From the NCBI RefSeq assembly GCF_000801105.2, contig NC_079512.1, forward strand, positions 38,395,848 through 38,459,847: a DNA stretch of 64,000 nucleotides, written 5' to 3'. The notes below the pieces were generated by a model. The model saw only the letters and a program-made list of their open reading frames with translations, was not told the DNA's origin and ran no database searches. A program made the position numbers and the translations under genes. Below, one piece after another: positions 10,381 to 21,340 of this stretch (position 1 is the stretch's first letter; the number at the start of each line of letters is the position of its first letter). Source of the DNA: Raphanus sativus. Its lineage: Eukaryota > Streptophyta > Magnoliopsida > Brassicales > Brassicaceae.

Positions 10381-11766
10381 ACCCATATATAATAAAAAGG
10401 AAATATCTATAAAATATATAGATTTTTTATATACAAAATACGAATTTATTTTTTCTTACTTTATATTTTTCCCAAAAACATAAATAAAAAAGTGAATATC
10501 TAATAATTTTCAAAATATATAGGTGTATATATATAATTTACAAAATAAAATAGTTAAGGTAATTTTTAAGAAAACATATTTTATAATGATTATTTTTTGA
10601 TTAAATGATTTAAAGAAAATTAATTTCAAACAATGTCAAGTGATCATCTAATATCATTAAGAAAATTTATAAATTAAAATTAAAAATTTACCTAATTTTC
10701 GTTGATAAAATTATAAAATGTATTCACAATTCTAAACAAGTTATGATTTACCAATTATTAGGATTTAGTTGTCTTATAAATATTCATATATATACATGAA
10801 TTTTCAAATATTATAAAATATGTTCATTAATGCAACTACAACATTTTCTGTGTGTTTCTATCTTTAAAAAATAAACTTACCAAATTTTATAAGATTTATA
10901 AAATGTATTTAGAAATATAAAAGGATGAATGGATCTAAATTAAGCTAAAAATAAGAATCCAATTTTAATCTTATTAAAGTAAAAAAAATAGTTGTTCAAT
11001 TTAAAATAATAGGTGCGAAAACATACCCAACAATGAAAACTTGAACTGTCCAAATATTATGTTTGAAATAAGATACCTAATTAAGATGAAAACATATGTA
11101 TACATACAACCTTTTGAATTTCTGAGTGTAACTACCTTATGAATTCGAAATAAACAATGAATTTTTGAAATATTTCTGAATTGGTTTGCTTATTCAATTC
11201 TCAATCTCTTAGCACATTAATTTATTTTATATAATTTTATCCAAAATAACATATATTAAAATTTTAAAATATTAGATGTATTTATTAATGCAATTCCATC
11301 TTTATATTTCTTTTTTCTCAAAAAACATATATCAAATTATAAAAACTTGTATAAATATATTTACAAATCTAATAGAATGAACCATACTAAATGAAATAAA
11401 AATAAAATTTTAATAACTTCATTAAAAATTGTTTTTTACTTTGAAACCAAATATGGAGCTCAACAATACCATACATGAATTGATCCAAATTACTATACAT
11501 GGAATCACATATCTAATTAAGATGAGAACATAATGATACTTAATATAATTTTCATGATATAAATTAAAATAACTTAAAAGTTATGAACAAATGTATATAT
11601 ATTTATATCCATATAATGATACCTAATACAATTCCATTTATTCATCATATATATAAGTTATAAAATTACTTGAAAGTTATAAAATATGTAAATGTTTAAC
11701 AATTATTATGATTTGATTATTTTATAAGTATTTATTTCCGTGCATGAGCACGGGAGAATCACCTAG
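10381..11766 (+). mobile_element. Helitron-like block with clear 3' end, 5' end unresolved
   Basis: The 3' end shows hairpin CCGTGCATGAGCACGG (11738-11753), then CTAG at 11763-11766 followed by T, typical of crucifer Helitrons. The stretch before it is very AT-rich, noncoding, and contains diverged internal repeats: ATTAATGCAA(C/T) blocks near 10825 and 11283, each followed by similar sequence. I could not fix the 5' TC end, so the start given is approximate. Confidence 0.6.
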
Positions 11767-12570
11767 TTAATTATTATTATGTTTTCCATGTTTTGTATCT
11801 ATAATCCATTAGCGCTGAATCTGTATAGAAGGCGCTGGAAGAAAGACAGAAATGATGCTTTGCAAACTGAAGCTATAAATTTTTAAATTATTAACTTGTT
11901 TGACATTTTCCTATTTTTCTAGTATTAGGCAATGGGAATTTTGTAAAATTTATTCAAAAATAACATTAATATATAGTGCGTAATTCCAGATGTTATTTAA
12001 GACTGTACATACCATGGTTAAAATCTTATAAACAATCGTAACACCATGTTTAAATGCTGAGGTAATCTTTCCTAACAGTTAATAAAACTTTCAAAGTAGC
12101 TTTGTACTCTGGTCTGATTGGCTTTTTGTAATCAGATTCAGCAACTGAAGAATTAAAGACATATTAGAAACCATATTAGAAACCTAGAAAGACATACAAA
12201 GGAAGTGCTGTGAGTAAGGTATGTTTCTCAGCTTATGTTACAAGCCATTTTTTCTTCAAAAAAAAAAAAATGTTACAAGCCATTTTATTTTTGTGTAATG
12301 TTTAACATTGTCATAGACTCTTGTTACTAATCGCTTGGACGTTGGTGCATGGGATGGATTATATATAGGTAGGATAGGTATTCTTCAACCTGACTGACAC
12401 TCGGAATTTAATTTCCTTTGTTAATCGTGCGAGCATTGATTTTTCTTACAGTGACTTATACACTTGGGAAAGAGGTAATGACGACCTAGAGTCGAAACTT
12501 TTCAGTCTTACACAAAAAATGCCGTGAGGAATGTCTCTTTCTTTTGTTTTGTTGATTTGCAGTGTGTAAA
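11767..12570. other. Intergenic
   Basis: No gene recognised. It contains a poly(A) micro-insertion at 12235-12286, listed separately. Confidence 0.4.
12235..12286 (+). repeat. Poly(A) micro-insertion with 17-bp direct repeats
   Basis: ATGTTACAAGCCATTTT occurs at 12235-12251 and again, identically, at 12270-12286. The 18-nt spacer is TTCTTC followed by an A run that abuts the second copy. The layout fits a target-site duplication around an almost completely truncated retroposon tail. Confidence 0.75.
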
Positions 12571-12575
12571 TAATA

Positions 12576-12745
12576 TGGGCTTTATTGAAATAGATAAAGC
12601 CCATTATTAGTATAAAGCATCTAGATTGTTCGTTTAAAAAAGTCGGTGGTAGACATTCGCCGTTGTTAATCTCGGGTGGGAAAAGAAGAAAACCCTAAAT
12701 AATTTATCGGACGCCTCCTCTCTTTCTTGTATATATATATATACA
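12576..12745 (+). promoter_or_regulatory. Promoter of the U14 snoRNA cluster
   Basis: It holds a telo-box (AAACCCTAAA, 12690-12699), two site II/Up1-like motifs (TGGGCT at 12576 and AAGCCCATTA near 12597) and a TATATATATATATA run at about 12730-12743. Telo-box plus TGGGC-type motifs are characteristic of plant ribosomal-protein and snoRNA cluster promoters. Confidence 0.65.
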
Positions 12746-12882
12746 GGAGTCATCCTCTCCATCACCTCGAAACCATCCCAAAACCACTAATTCGAGTGTT
12801 CACATCAGCTGTCTATCTTCGTTAACCTCAGTTGTTTCCTTCAATTGTATCCTGTGCTGCTCTGTTCGTTGGAGCAAAATAA

Positions 12883-13010
12883 GAGTTGATGATGATAATT
12901 GGAAAGGCTTGTTTCTCAAAAACATTCGCAGTGGCCGCCTAAGAACTTTCGCCTTTCGCCAGGCTTGAGAGTTTCTGCTGCTTTTATCCTTCCTTGGATG
13001 TCTGAAACTC
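12883..13010 (+). ncRNA. U14 C/D-box snoRNA, copy 1
   Basis: Terminal stem GAGTT/AACTC encloses box C (TGATGATGA, near 12887) and box D (CTGA, 13002-13005). It contains the two U14 hallmarks: ACATTCGCAGTGGCC, complementary to 18S rRNA, and TTCCTTGGATGTCTGA before box D. U14 is needed for 18S rRNA processing and guides one 2'-O-methylation. This is the most divergent of the four copies in the variable middle (CTAAGAACTTTCGC, CGCCAGG). Confidence 0.9.
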
Positions 13011-13187
13011 AATATCATTAGCTTTAATTTTTATTTCTGTTATTTTCTATATAGGATTGGCACTTAAGTTTATTTAATCTGGAATTGATTTGTTAGAGCT
13101 GAATAGGATTTTACGAAGTCGCATACATGTCTCGCTGATCATTTCATGACGGGATGTGTATGTATGAACTTTGTTTAGGTTGACTTG

Positions 13188-13312
13188 GGTCTATGATGAT
13201 AAACGTTAAGGCTTGTTTCTCAAAAACATTCGCAGTGGCCGCCTAAGGCTTTCGCCTTTCGCCGGGCTTGAGAGCTTATGATGTTTTTATCCTTCCTTGG
13301 ATGTCTGAGACC
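13188..13312 (+). ncRNA. U14 C/D-box snoRNA, copy 2
   Basis: Stem GGTC/GACC flanks box C (ATGATGA, 13193-13199) and box D (CTGA, 13305-13308). It has the same core ACATTCGCAGTGGCCGCC and TCCTTGGATGTCTGA as the other copies. The stem sequence is different but still pairs, so the copy looks functional. Confidence 0.9.
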
Positions 13313-13378
13313 ATCTACAAGACTGTTTTATTTAAATTTTTTTAAATCATATGATATTTTTTTTTGTGTGGTGTTTGT

Positions 13379-13512
13379 GATCGTTTGATGATGATAAACG
13401 TTTAAGGCTTGTTTCTCAAAACATTCGCAGTGGCCGCCTAAAGCTTTCGCCTTTCGCCGGGCTTGAGAGCTTATGATGTTTCTTATCCTTCCTTGGATGT
13501 CTGAAACCGATC
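13379..13512 (+). ncRNA. U14 C/D-box snoRNA, copy 3
   Basis: Terminal stem GATCG..TTT/AAAC..CGATC with one bulge. Box C is TGATGATGA (about 13386-13394) and box D is CTGA (13501-13504). The 18S-complementary core and the box D-adjacent motif are intact. One A is missing in the A run before ACATTCGCAG compared with copies 1, 2 and 4. Confidence 0.9.
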
Positions 13513-13555
13513 CAACAATTTTTATAATTTTGAAATCCATTTTTGCTTGTTAATT

Positions 13556-13690
13556 AAAGAGATCTATGATGATGAATCTGAAGGCTTGTTTCTCAAAAAC
13601 ATTCGCAGTGGCCGCCTAAAGCTTTCGCCTTTCGCCGGGCTTGAGAGCTAATGCAGCTTTTATCCTTCCTTGGATGTCTGAGATCTTTTT
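13556..13690 (+). ncRNA. U14 C/D-box snoRNA, copy 4
   Basis: Stem AAAGAGATCT/AGATCTTTTT flanks box C (ATGATGATGA, from 13566) and box D (CTGA, 13678-13681). All U14 hallmark motifs are present. It is the last unit of an array spaced at about 175-305 bp, consistent with one polycistronic precursor. Confidence 0.9.
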
Positions 13691-15386
13691 AACTCAAATT
13701 CATTCTTTACTCATTTTGTCTCTCTAGTTTGCGTTTGTTGTTCTGTCTTGTTTTTATTGTGTTTGATTATGCAGGTGTTTCTTGTTATTTGATTCTTTGG
13801 CGTTGCAAACTATTGGACAGTCATGGTTTCTTAATATTTTAGTATATCGAAGGCGACTTTTCTGTTCTAATGTAGTTAAACAGTTGTATTAGTATCACTT
13901 TGATCTTCTTTGTAAGAGAATCACTGACCATGCCCCATTTCTGGAATTGTTACAGCCGTCAATTAAATTCTGATTTGAGCTTCAAAGAATCAAAAGAATC
14001 AATGTTTAACTAGTTTAATGATCCTCTGTAACGTACGCTTTGTTAAAACATCATCACGTCATAAAAATGGTCTACAACCATATTCAAAATTCTATACGGT
14101 GATATAAGAATCGAGTTGTTACAAAAAAAAAACATAAGATTCGAGTCCAAAATAACGAAAAAAAACCTATCTTGCTGATTCTACATGTACACGTCAGAGA
14201 GAGCGATCTTACTGAAGGCCTGAAGGAGAGACGTTGGAGCTAAAAGCAGGCGACAGTCTCCGAGCAGCAGATAGGCCGTAAGGCGTGGCCCAATATAATT
14301 TCTTAGTCCATCAATATTTTCAGTGATACACTTTGACGTACTATGAAGGAAAATAAAGGTTGAACAACAACAACAAACTGAAGATATGGCAACGGTGTCT
14401 TTCGCCACAATGTAAGGTTTTTAATTAAACTCTCTCCCTGTTGATGTTTGACCAGTACGAAGTCATTTTCAAAAAAATCATATTCATAGTCATGGCTTTT
14501 GTTTTTATACGAGTTATCCAATAGGAATGAGAAATACTTGGTTGCAATTCAATTCAAGTTTTAATCAATGATCAATTAATCCATGATTTTATTGGTCGGC
14601 CTATCATAGTCTAACTGACTAAAAATACTTGTACTCCAGTATATTTCTTTAGTTTTCATCATAGGCATCCACTCTATTATATATTCTGCTGCGTTTGAAA
14701 GTGTGTGTAACAGCAAATGTTAGAGCAAGTTTTAAATTTGATTTAAAGAAAGTGTTTACATATATGAGCTTGTATAATTGAATCTATCGCCTGGAAACAT
14801 AACCATGAAAATGAAAAGAAAAACAGCTCACATGAAAAGCAAAGAATAAGGACACTAAGACAGATACTTATTAACAACGGAGCTACAGAACACGCAATTT
14901 TTATTATTGTAGCAGTAGTGGAAGAAGAAACTCACAAGAAAAGTAAAGTCGTTTTTGGATCTTTAACAAAACGGAACCTCTGTCTTTTATTCTTGTTTTT
15001 CTTTTTTGGGTTTGTCCCCTCCTCCCTACATTGATTGTCATTTTGTCGATTAGAAAAATTGGTCACACTTTTGTTTTAGTTCTACACTTGTTCTCGTTTC
15101 CACCCCTCCTCCACGCTACTCTTTGCCTCTTTTTTCCAATTTATGTTTTCTTCTTCTACGCATTCAAAGACGTTACCTAGCTAAGCGAATATTCCACGGG
15201 GTAATACACAGTCACGAACACATGTAGGTTTAAATCTACGTTAACAAAAGTCTATAATTATCTATATATTTAAACTAGATAAACAAAAGATAAGTAAGTC
15301 AGATTACATGTGAATTTATTGATATATCCCCTTCATTAGATGCACATGCAGGTTTAGATGTGCCTCACACTACTCCTGGGAAGTGG
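13691..15386. other. Intergenic
   Basis: No confident gene. A minus-strand open frame at 14181-14408 (75 aa, MAKDTVAISSVCCCC...) has no motif I recognise. In Arabidopsis I recall a ubiquitin protease gene (UBP27) hereabouts; I see no trace of it. A probable poly(A) micro-insertion is at 14104-14146 (ATAAGAATCGAGT/ATAAGATTCGAGT). Confidence 0.4.
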
Positions 15387-15397
15387 ATTGTTAAGTT

Positions 15398-16449
15398 TTT
15401 TATTTTTCCCGTCTAGTGAAATTCATTCAAAATGAAATAGCAGTTGTGATACACAAGCTGGCGGCAAAATAAGAAAGCCCCAGAAACAAAAGCCCACATG
15501 AAGGCGGCAATTAGAACCCACACAAGGGTAACTTAGATATACGACTAATCACTACATAAGAGCATTAAACAAAATAATTCAACAGACTTTAGACACAAGC
15601 ACAAGCCAATGATCAGGGAAATATCGTTGCTGCCTCTAACCCGCTCCACGATAACATCCACTTCTTACAACCACACCATAACTTACCGCTGCTGCTTACG
15701 CCCGCCAAACGGTAACGTCCAAACTCCAAGAACCTGAGACTTCATAACCCGACAAGAGGGACCGCCAATTCGATCAACCCAACCTTCGGATACGGATCCG
15801 ACGCCCATACGTCCACTTAATCCTAGATAGAAGCTTAACTAAAACCCCACAAAGTCGAAGTTTTGCCGACAGAAACTCTCCGAATACACTCCCGGCAGAA
15901 GAACCATACGACAAGCAATCACTGCATCCATAACTCTAAACTAAAGTCTGATAAATCAAATGCTAAGCTCCACGTATAGCAAAACAAACGAACGGCCAAA
16001 AAGGAAATATGGCCACCACACACGCTGATACCAATCCCGAACCTTACCACTCTAGTCAAACCAAGCACAACATACAACTAAACCAACAACACCATAAACC
16101 AAACTAAAATCAACGCACACCACGAACAAGGAGGCCTCGAGAGAAGATCTAAGAGGGAACACGACCTATCTCTCGGCCATAAAAAGCCGACTCCACCAAC
16201 CATAACTCCTGCAACACACCGCGCCTCGACTCCAGAGCAAGCCGGGTCTCCACCTTCACCGAAGATCTCGCGCACGGCTCCTTGAAAACAGAGATTCGCC
16301 TGACCAGAGACCGGAAACAAAGCAATATGAGAGGGGTTTTGATCGTGAAGCAAAGACGAAGACTATTTAAAGGAGAACGGAGCTCCCGACGGCCTGATGC
16401 GCGCGGACGCGCCGGTGTAACGTCGGAGCAGAACTAGAGCTTCAAAGTC
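15398..16449 (-). mobile_element. LINE-like non-LTR retroelement with 11-bp target duplication
   Basis: The insert is flanked by identical ATTGTTAAGTT at 15387-15397 and 16450-16460. Read on the minus strand it ends in an A-rich tail (GGGAAAAATAAAAAA), as expected for target-primed insertion. The interior is clearly GC-richer than its flanks and has a 91-aa open frame (16078-16353) with no reverse transcriptase. It is 1052 bp long, so it is a non-autonomous or internally deleted derivative. Family assignment rests on structure, not on a protein match. Confidence 0.72.
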
Positions 16450-16452
16450 ATT

Positions 16453-16490
16453 GTTAAGTTATTTAACTTTTTTTTGGTTAAGGTATTTAA
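16453..16490 (-). repeat. Poly(T) micro-insertion beside the LINE-like element
   Basis: GTTAAGTTATTTAA (16453-16466) and GTTAAGGTATTTAA (16477-16490) flank CTTTTTTTTG. The T run lies at the upstream repeat, the polarity expected of a minus-strand insertion. The first repeat overlaps the target duplication of the adjoining 1.05-kb element. Confidence 0.55.
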
Positions 16491-17338
16491 TTCATAAGTG
16501 AAAAAATTGAGGTACAACAACTCAAAACCTTTTGTTAAGTTATTCAAATGTGTTAACAAATACAGTAAATAGTATTAAATTTTTTTAAAAAACTTACGTT
16601 TTTGTTTAAAATAAAAAAAAAATCAATAAAATATTATTTGAAAGAGAAAAAGATTCTTCTCTTATTACATTTCTATCTTAAACGCGAGGAAGGAGACTGG
16701 ACTCTGATGGGAAGTCCATAACTGAAAAGAAAAAATAATAGAAAATAAAAATAACGGAAGAGAGGAAAAAATAATAAAATCTGGCAGCAGCCTCTGTTGA
16801 TTTAATCGAATTAATCGCGTTCCTCCTCCTCCTCCTCCTCCGCCTCGCCGTGGTGCACATTCATTCATCACCGTTATCTGGTTGGTACCAATTACATTTT
16901 CACTTGGGGAAACTTTTTTATTTTGAAATGTTCGTATTGATTTTGTGCTGCTACTTTCACACATTTCTGGATTGTTCTTTTCTTCTTAGAGTTGGCTGTG
17001 AAAATGTTGCAATCATTATGTCGTATGAGTATCGGATCTGATTTGAATTTAGATTAGTTTTTTTTTTATGATGGACTGGATGGAGTTCAACGGAAACTCA
17101 TTTAGAATCGTTTCGTAGGTTTCTCTGTGTGGATCTAAAAGCACTTTTATATAGAATCCATCTAGAGAGAAAACAGCTAATCTCAGATTGGCAAGGGCTG
17201 ATTGATCAATGAGATCTACTTTGAATAGATCTCTCTCTCTCTCTCTCTCTCTTTATACCTCGACCTCTAACTTCATATTTGAAATCTGCAGAGATCTATC
17301 TGAATTTGACATCTGTTTCTTCCTTTTTATAAAAAGAA
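16491..17338. other. Upstream region and leader of the nucleotide-sugar transporter
   Basis: AT-rich DNA up to about 16790, then a (CTC)n run at about 16821-16840 and a (CT)11 run at 17231-17252. Such pyrimidine repeats are frequent in plant 5' leaders. No coding feature is called. Confidence 0.45.
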
Positions 17339-18700
17339 ATGGGTGGAACAAGCAAGAAGACGACGACGACGGATCAAAAAGCAGCATTGGACATAGCATC
17401 ATGGCTCTTCAACGTCGTTACTTCCGTTGGAATCATCCTCGTTAACAAAGCCTTGATGGCCACTTACGGCTTTACCTTCGGTCAGTCATCGATTACTCAT
17501 CTTCATCATAGATAGATAGATAGATTAGATCCCTCCTTGCAAACAAGTCAACGGCTTTGACTTGCTCTTTTTTTTTTGCTTCTTAAAAAAACAGTTAACT
17601 TATTTTTTTGACATCTGTTTCTCTGATTCTGTGACACAACAAACAGCTACGACGTTAACCGGTTTGCATTTCGGAACAACCACATTGCTGACTACTCTCT
17701 TGACATGGTTTGGTTATATCCAACCTTCTCAGCTTCCCTGGCCCGATCTTCTCAAGTTCGTTCTCTTCGCTAACTTCTCTATCGTTGGGATGAACGTCAG
17801 CCTCATGTGGAACTCTGTTGGTTTCTACCAGATTGCCAAGCTCAGTATGATCCCTGTTTCTTGTCTTCTTGAAGTTCTTCTTGACAAGGTCAGGTACTCC
17901 AGAGATACCAAGCTCAGCATTTTGTTAGTTCTTTCTGGTGTCGCCGTCTGTACTGTTACCGATGTCAGTGTCAACCTCAACGGCTTTCTCGCTGCTGCTA
18001 TTGCTGTCTGGAGCACCGCCCTTCAGCAATACGTTAAAATCCTTTTCTTATCCTATTATTATTCCCTTTTTAACCAAACTCGAGTTCTGGTTTCTAATAA
18101 CTGTTACTATATGTTTTGCAGTATGTACATCATCTACAACGGAAATATTCGCTTGGCTCTTTCAATCTGCTGGCGCATACCGCTCCTGTACAAGCCGCAT
18201 CCTTGTTGTTGGTCGGACCTTTTCTAGACTTTTGGTTGACTAACCAAAGAGTTGATGCTTTCAACTTTTCATTTCCATCTCTGGTAAACTCTCTCTCTCT
18301 CTTAACTTGTGTACTATCTCTTGTTACATTTTGAGCTCGCTTTAAATCAGTTTTGTTCTTGTTTCTGCAGTCCTTCTTAATACTCTCGTGTAGTATTGCG
18401 GTCGGGACCAATCTTAGCCAGTTCATCTGTATCGGAAGATTCACGGCGGTGTCTTTCCAAGTACTTGGTCACATGAAGACCATCCTCGTTTTGGTTTTGG
18501 GATTCACTTTCTTCGGTAAAGAAGGCTTAAACATGCAAGTCGTACTTGGAATGCTCATCGCCATCCTCGGTATGATCTGGTACGGTAATGCATCTTCTAA
18601 ACCTGGCGGTAAAGAGCGTCGTAGCCTCTCTATTCCCATTACCAAGGCGCATAAACTCAACAGTTTATCTGAGACAGCCGAATCTGATGAAAAGGTCTAG
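17339..18700 (+). CDS. NST-KT1: Golgi nucleotide-sugar transporter, NST-KT1/URGT type
   Basis: Four exons (17339-17480, 17647-18032, 18122-18283, 18371-18700) with GT-AG introns encode 339 aa. The protein starts [20 protein letters not shown], has about ten hydrophobic helices, and shows the KT/TPT-family motifs [50 protein letters not shown] and [13 protein letters not shown]. It ends with a basic, Ser-rich cytosolic tail ([13 protein letters not shown]...DEKV). Members move UDP-galactose and UDP-rhamnose into the Golgi in exchange for UMP, feeding pectin and other wall glycan synthesis. Gene order next to BRI1 matches Arabidopsis At4g39390 as I recall it. All exon phases join cleanly, so the gene looks functional. 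Confidence 0.93.
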
Positions 18701-19717
18701 AAAGAATCAAGTAAATCGGCATTGACATAGAAACTAAAACAAGAAACTCAGATACACAACAGCTAGAGAGTATCAATTGGGACCCTTATACGAACAAAGG
18801 GGGTTATAATTATTTAATTCCAGAAACTATATTTTTCTTGTCTTTAACAGAGCTTTTTTTTTTTGTTTTCTGCAATTTTTTTTTTGTTTTTAATCCTTTT
18901 TTTGGCCTTTGAATTTTGCTTCTTCCTTTTTTTTTTTGCCTAATTCTCCCTAAAGAAACATCATCCATCCGACTGATAAATACAGACTTTTTTAACCTTA
19001 ATTCTTGTCCTCACCTGCATAATATTGACTTCTGTAGATTTTTATTTTGTAACGTGAATTTTTTTTAATGGTCAATGAGTTTTCGTACGAATATAAATCT
19101 GGCTTCGTGAATGCTACTGTTTACATCTATTGTTTGAGATATCATGGTGTTTGCGTAATCTTATTAGAAATGTCATTAAACGTATTATTACGAAGTTTTT
19201 CGATATTCTATTTCAAGCACATGTATGTAGTAGTAACGCATTAATCGTCGGATTGTGAGGTTTCGAATTATATATAGTTTTAAGTATGTTTTTCTTTTGA
19301 CGTTTCTTAAATTCTTATACCGACGGGATAATAAAGGGAACGGAGATGTACACGTGCAAAGCTCAGGTCGTTGCGTGTTAAGATAACCGAGACGGGAAAG
19401 TCTGATTACGTGTGCGCGCACTGTTAAACGGGATCTCTCCTCGCACGTGCGTTTTTATTTGACGTTTGTTCGTCTGAACTGAAGGACAAAACATGTGTGA
19501 CGCTTATTTTTCTTTGGGGCAAATAATATTCTTGTTATGGATGGATGGATGGAAGCCCACACGAATTTTCTCCTTTTCCTACTAAATGATAAGAAAACTG
19601 AGTCTGTTTCTACAACTAAAGAAACAAAAACTAATTGAATCTCTATAATATTATTTGAGTTTCAACTACTATATATTTCGTTTAATGCATCGCTGCCTTG
19701 TTAGACAATACAATGTG
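18701..19717. other. 3' flank and intergenic
   Basis: Several T-rich runs downstream of the transporter stop. No gene recognised. The palindromic core CGCACGTGCG occurs at about 19442, a possible G-box-like site. Confidence 0.4.
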
Positions 19718-19728
19718 GACCTTCATGG

Positions 19729-20038
19729 TTTTTTTTTTTTGCAAAATTGTAAATATTATTGAAAATGAAAGTTTAGGTTACAAAACCTATAATAAGTGGT
19801 TCTTTGGCAAAAAAAGAAATAATAAATAAGGAAAACACATGGGAAAGGATTTAGTTTATAGGTCACCGAATCCATAATTGCGTGAGAGAATAGAAGTGTC
19901 TCCTATACTTTCTCGCCGTGATTGTGTTAGAACGTCCCTATCGATGGTTTTGAAAATAATTTGAGTAGAGGCATGTCCGTTGTTGTTATCCGCTGAATTC
20001 CGCTGTCTCCATATGCTGTAAATTGCTGACTGAGTAAC
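19729..20038 (-). mobile_element. 5'-truncated LINE fragment with target duplication
   Basis: A 310-bp insert flanked by GACCTTCATGG at 19718-19728 and 20039-20049. On the plus strand it begins with a T run, so the element is minus-oriented with an A tail. The minus strand encodes QSAIYSIWRQRNSADNNN and an IDRDV-like continuation, resembling the extreme C-terminal end of plant LINE reverse-transcriptase polyproteins (...IYxIWRERN...). It is therefore a severely 5'-truncated copy. Its tail reads ATTTTGC followed by A's. Confidence 0.8.
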
Positions 20039-20305
20039 GACCTTCATGGGGTTTTCTTGGTGAGTTTTTGTACAATAGTAAAATACAAAATTGCTATTTA
20101 AAAACTCTTAAAAAACATAAACAAAGGAGGTAGTGCGTTACCGTAGGAATTTGATTAGTACGATTAGTTTAATTAGAGATAATAAGGATTTGGAAGATTA
20201 TTAGCAACACATACACCATATTTGAAATAGGTTATAAAACACCGCATGTTCTATAGACGGTTGGAACAACTCGATTAGTGTCATGCTATATTGGTGTCAG
20301 TTTTT

Positions 20306-20364
20306 AAGTCAATTAGTTTCATGTTATTCTTTTTTTTTTGAAAAAGTCAATTAGTTTCACGTTA
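20306..20364 (-). repeat. Poly(T) micro-insertion with 21-bp direct repeats
   Basis: A 21-bp repeat beginning AAGTCAATTAGTTTCA occurs at 20306-20326 and 20344-20364 with one mismatch. The 17-nt spacer is TTC, a T run and GAAA. The T run lies near the upstream copy, as for a minus-strand retroposon tail. Confidence 0.7.
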
Positions 20365-21340
20365 CATTTGTTTTTGAACAAAAAAAGAGTATTTAAGCCA
20401 GCTATTTAGATTAAGTTTGGCGGGTCAAAAGTTTGTGATGTTAATTTAATTTATAATCATATCACGAGAGACACTTACAATATTTGCAATTTGTGCTTGC
20501 ACAGCGATTTCATCATTAATTATGTAGCATAATGATTGATCAAAATTTTTTTTATAGTTTGGTCCAAATACAACTGCATATGATGTATTGAGATTGCACT
20601 TTGGGGGAGGGGAAACGTTATTATAGTTTACGATCTTTACGATCATCACTGTGTACGTATATATTATGTTATGATTTTGTTGGTTATATGTTTTAATAAG
20701 TTTTGACAAAAAAAGTTTATTATATGGTTCACCAATACTCACACATTTTTCATGGTTTGTTTTACTTAATTTATATGTCATATATATTATGTCGAATATA
20801 GGTATTTCTTAAAAGAAAAAAAAAATAAAAAAAATTCAGAGGCATTTGATTTTTGGAGTTATAACTTAAAAAATATCTCGTAGTTATTTCTCACTTTATT
20901 ATAATAATAATACTAAACTTCACGCATCTATAATAATAAATAAGAAAATAAAAACCAAAACCAACATTATAATTAATCACTATACTGTTTTCTGGAGATA
21001 AATACAATTAGATAATGTATATCAATGTATTTTTGGACGCGTGCATGCCTTGGTGATATTTTACTTCTGATTTAGAAATCTGGTGGAAGGGAGGTTTCTA
21101 CTTTTTTTTTTTGGTGCAACACTACTTTTTTGGATTTTTGGTATAAAAATAATCAATTTTCCTGGCCAGCAGAATTTTTTTTGTCTGGCCCAAACACCTC
21201 TTAATTAAAATAACATACTATATTCTATAAACTAACAAAGCTGCATTTCAGAAATTATTATCCATTTCATAAATATTTTACTATCTTTCCTTTATTTTAT
21301 ATAATTGGACACACGTCATCATAACTATATTTTTGTATAT
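20365..21340. other. Intergenic
   Basis: AT-rich, no gene recognised. A 111-aa minus open frame at 20446-20781 has no motif that I know. Confidence 0.4.

Noticed and set aside
12883..13690. Four regularly spaced repeats that might suggest a CRISPR-like or satellite array
   Set aside because: Box C, box D, terminal stems and the 18S-complementary core identify them as U14 snoRNAs in a plant nuclear setting.
14181..14408. 75-aa minus-strand open frame MAKDTVAISSVCCCC...
   Set aside because: No recognisable domain, no convincing splice or promoter context; left as intergenic.
16665..16964. Open frame with a poly-Gly or poly-Arg run opposite the transporter leader
   Set aside because: The run is the (CTC)n repeat of the upstream region read backwards.
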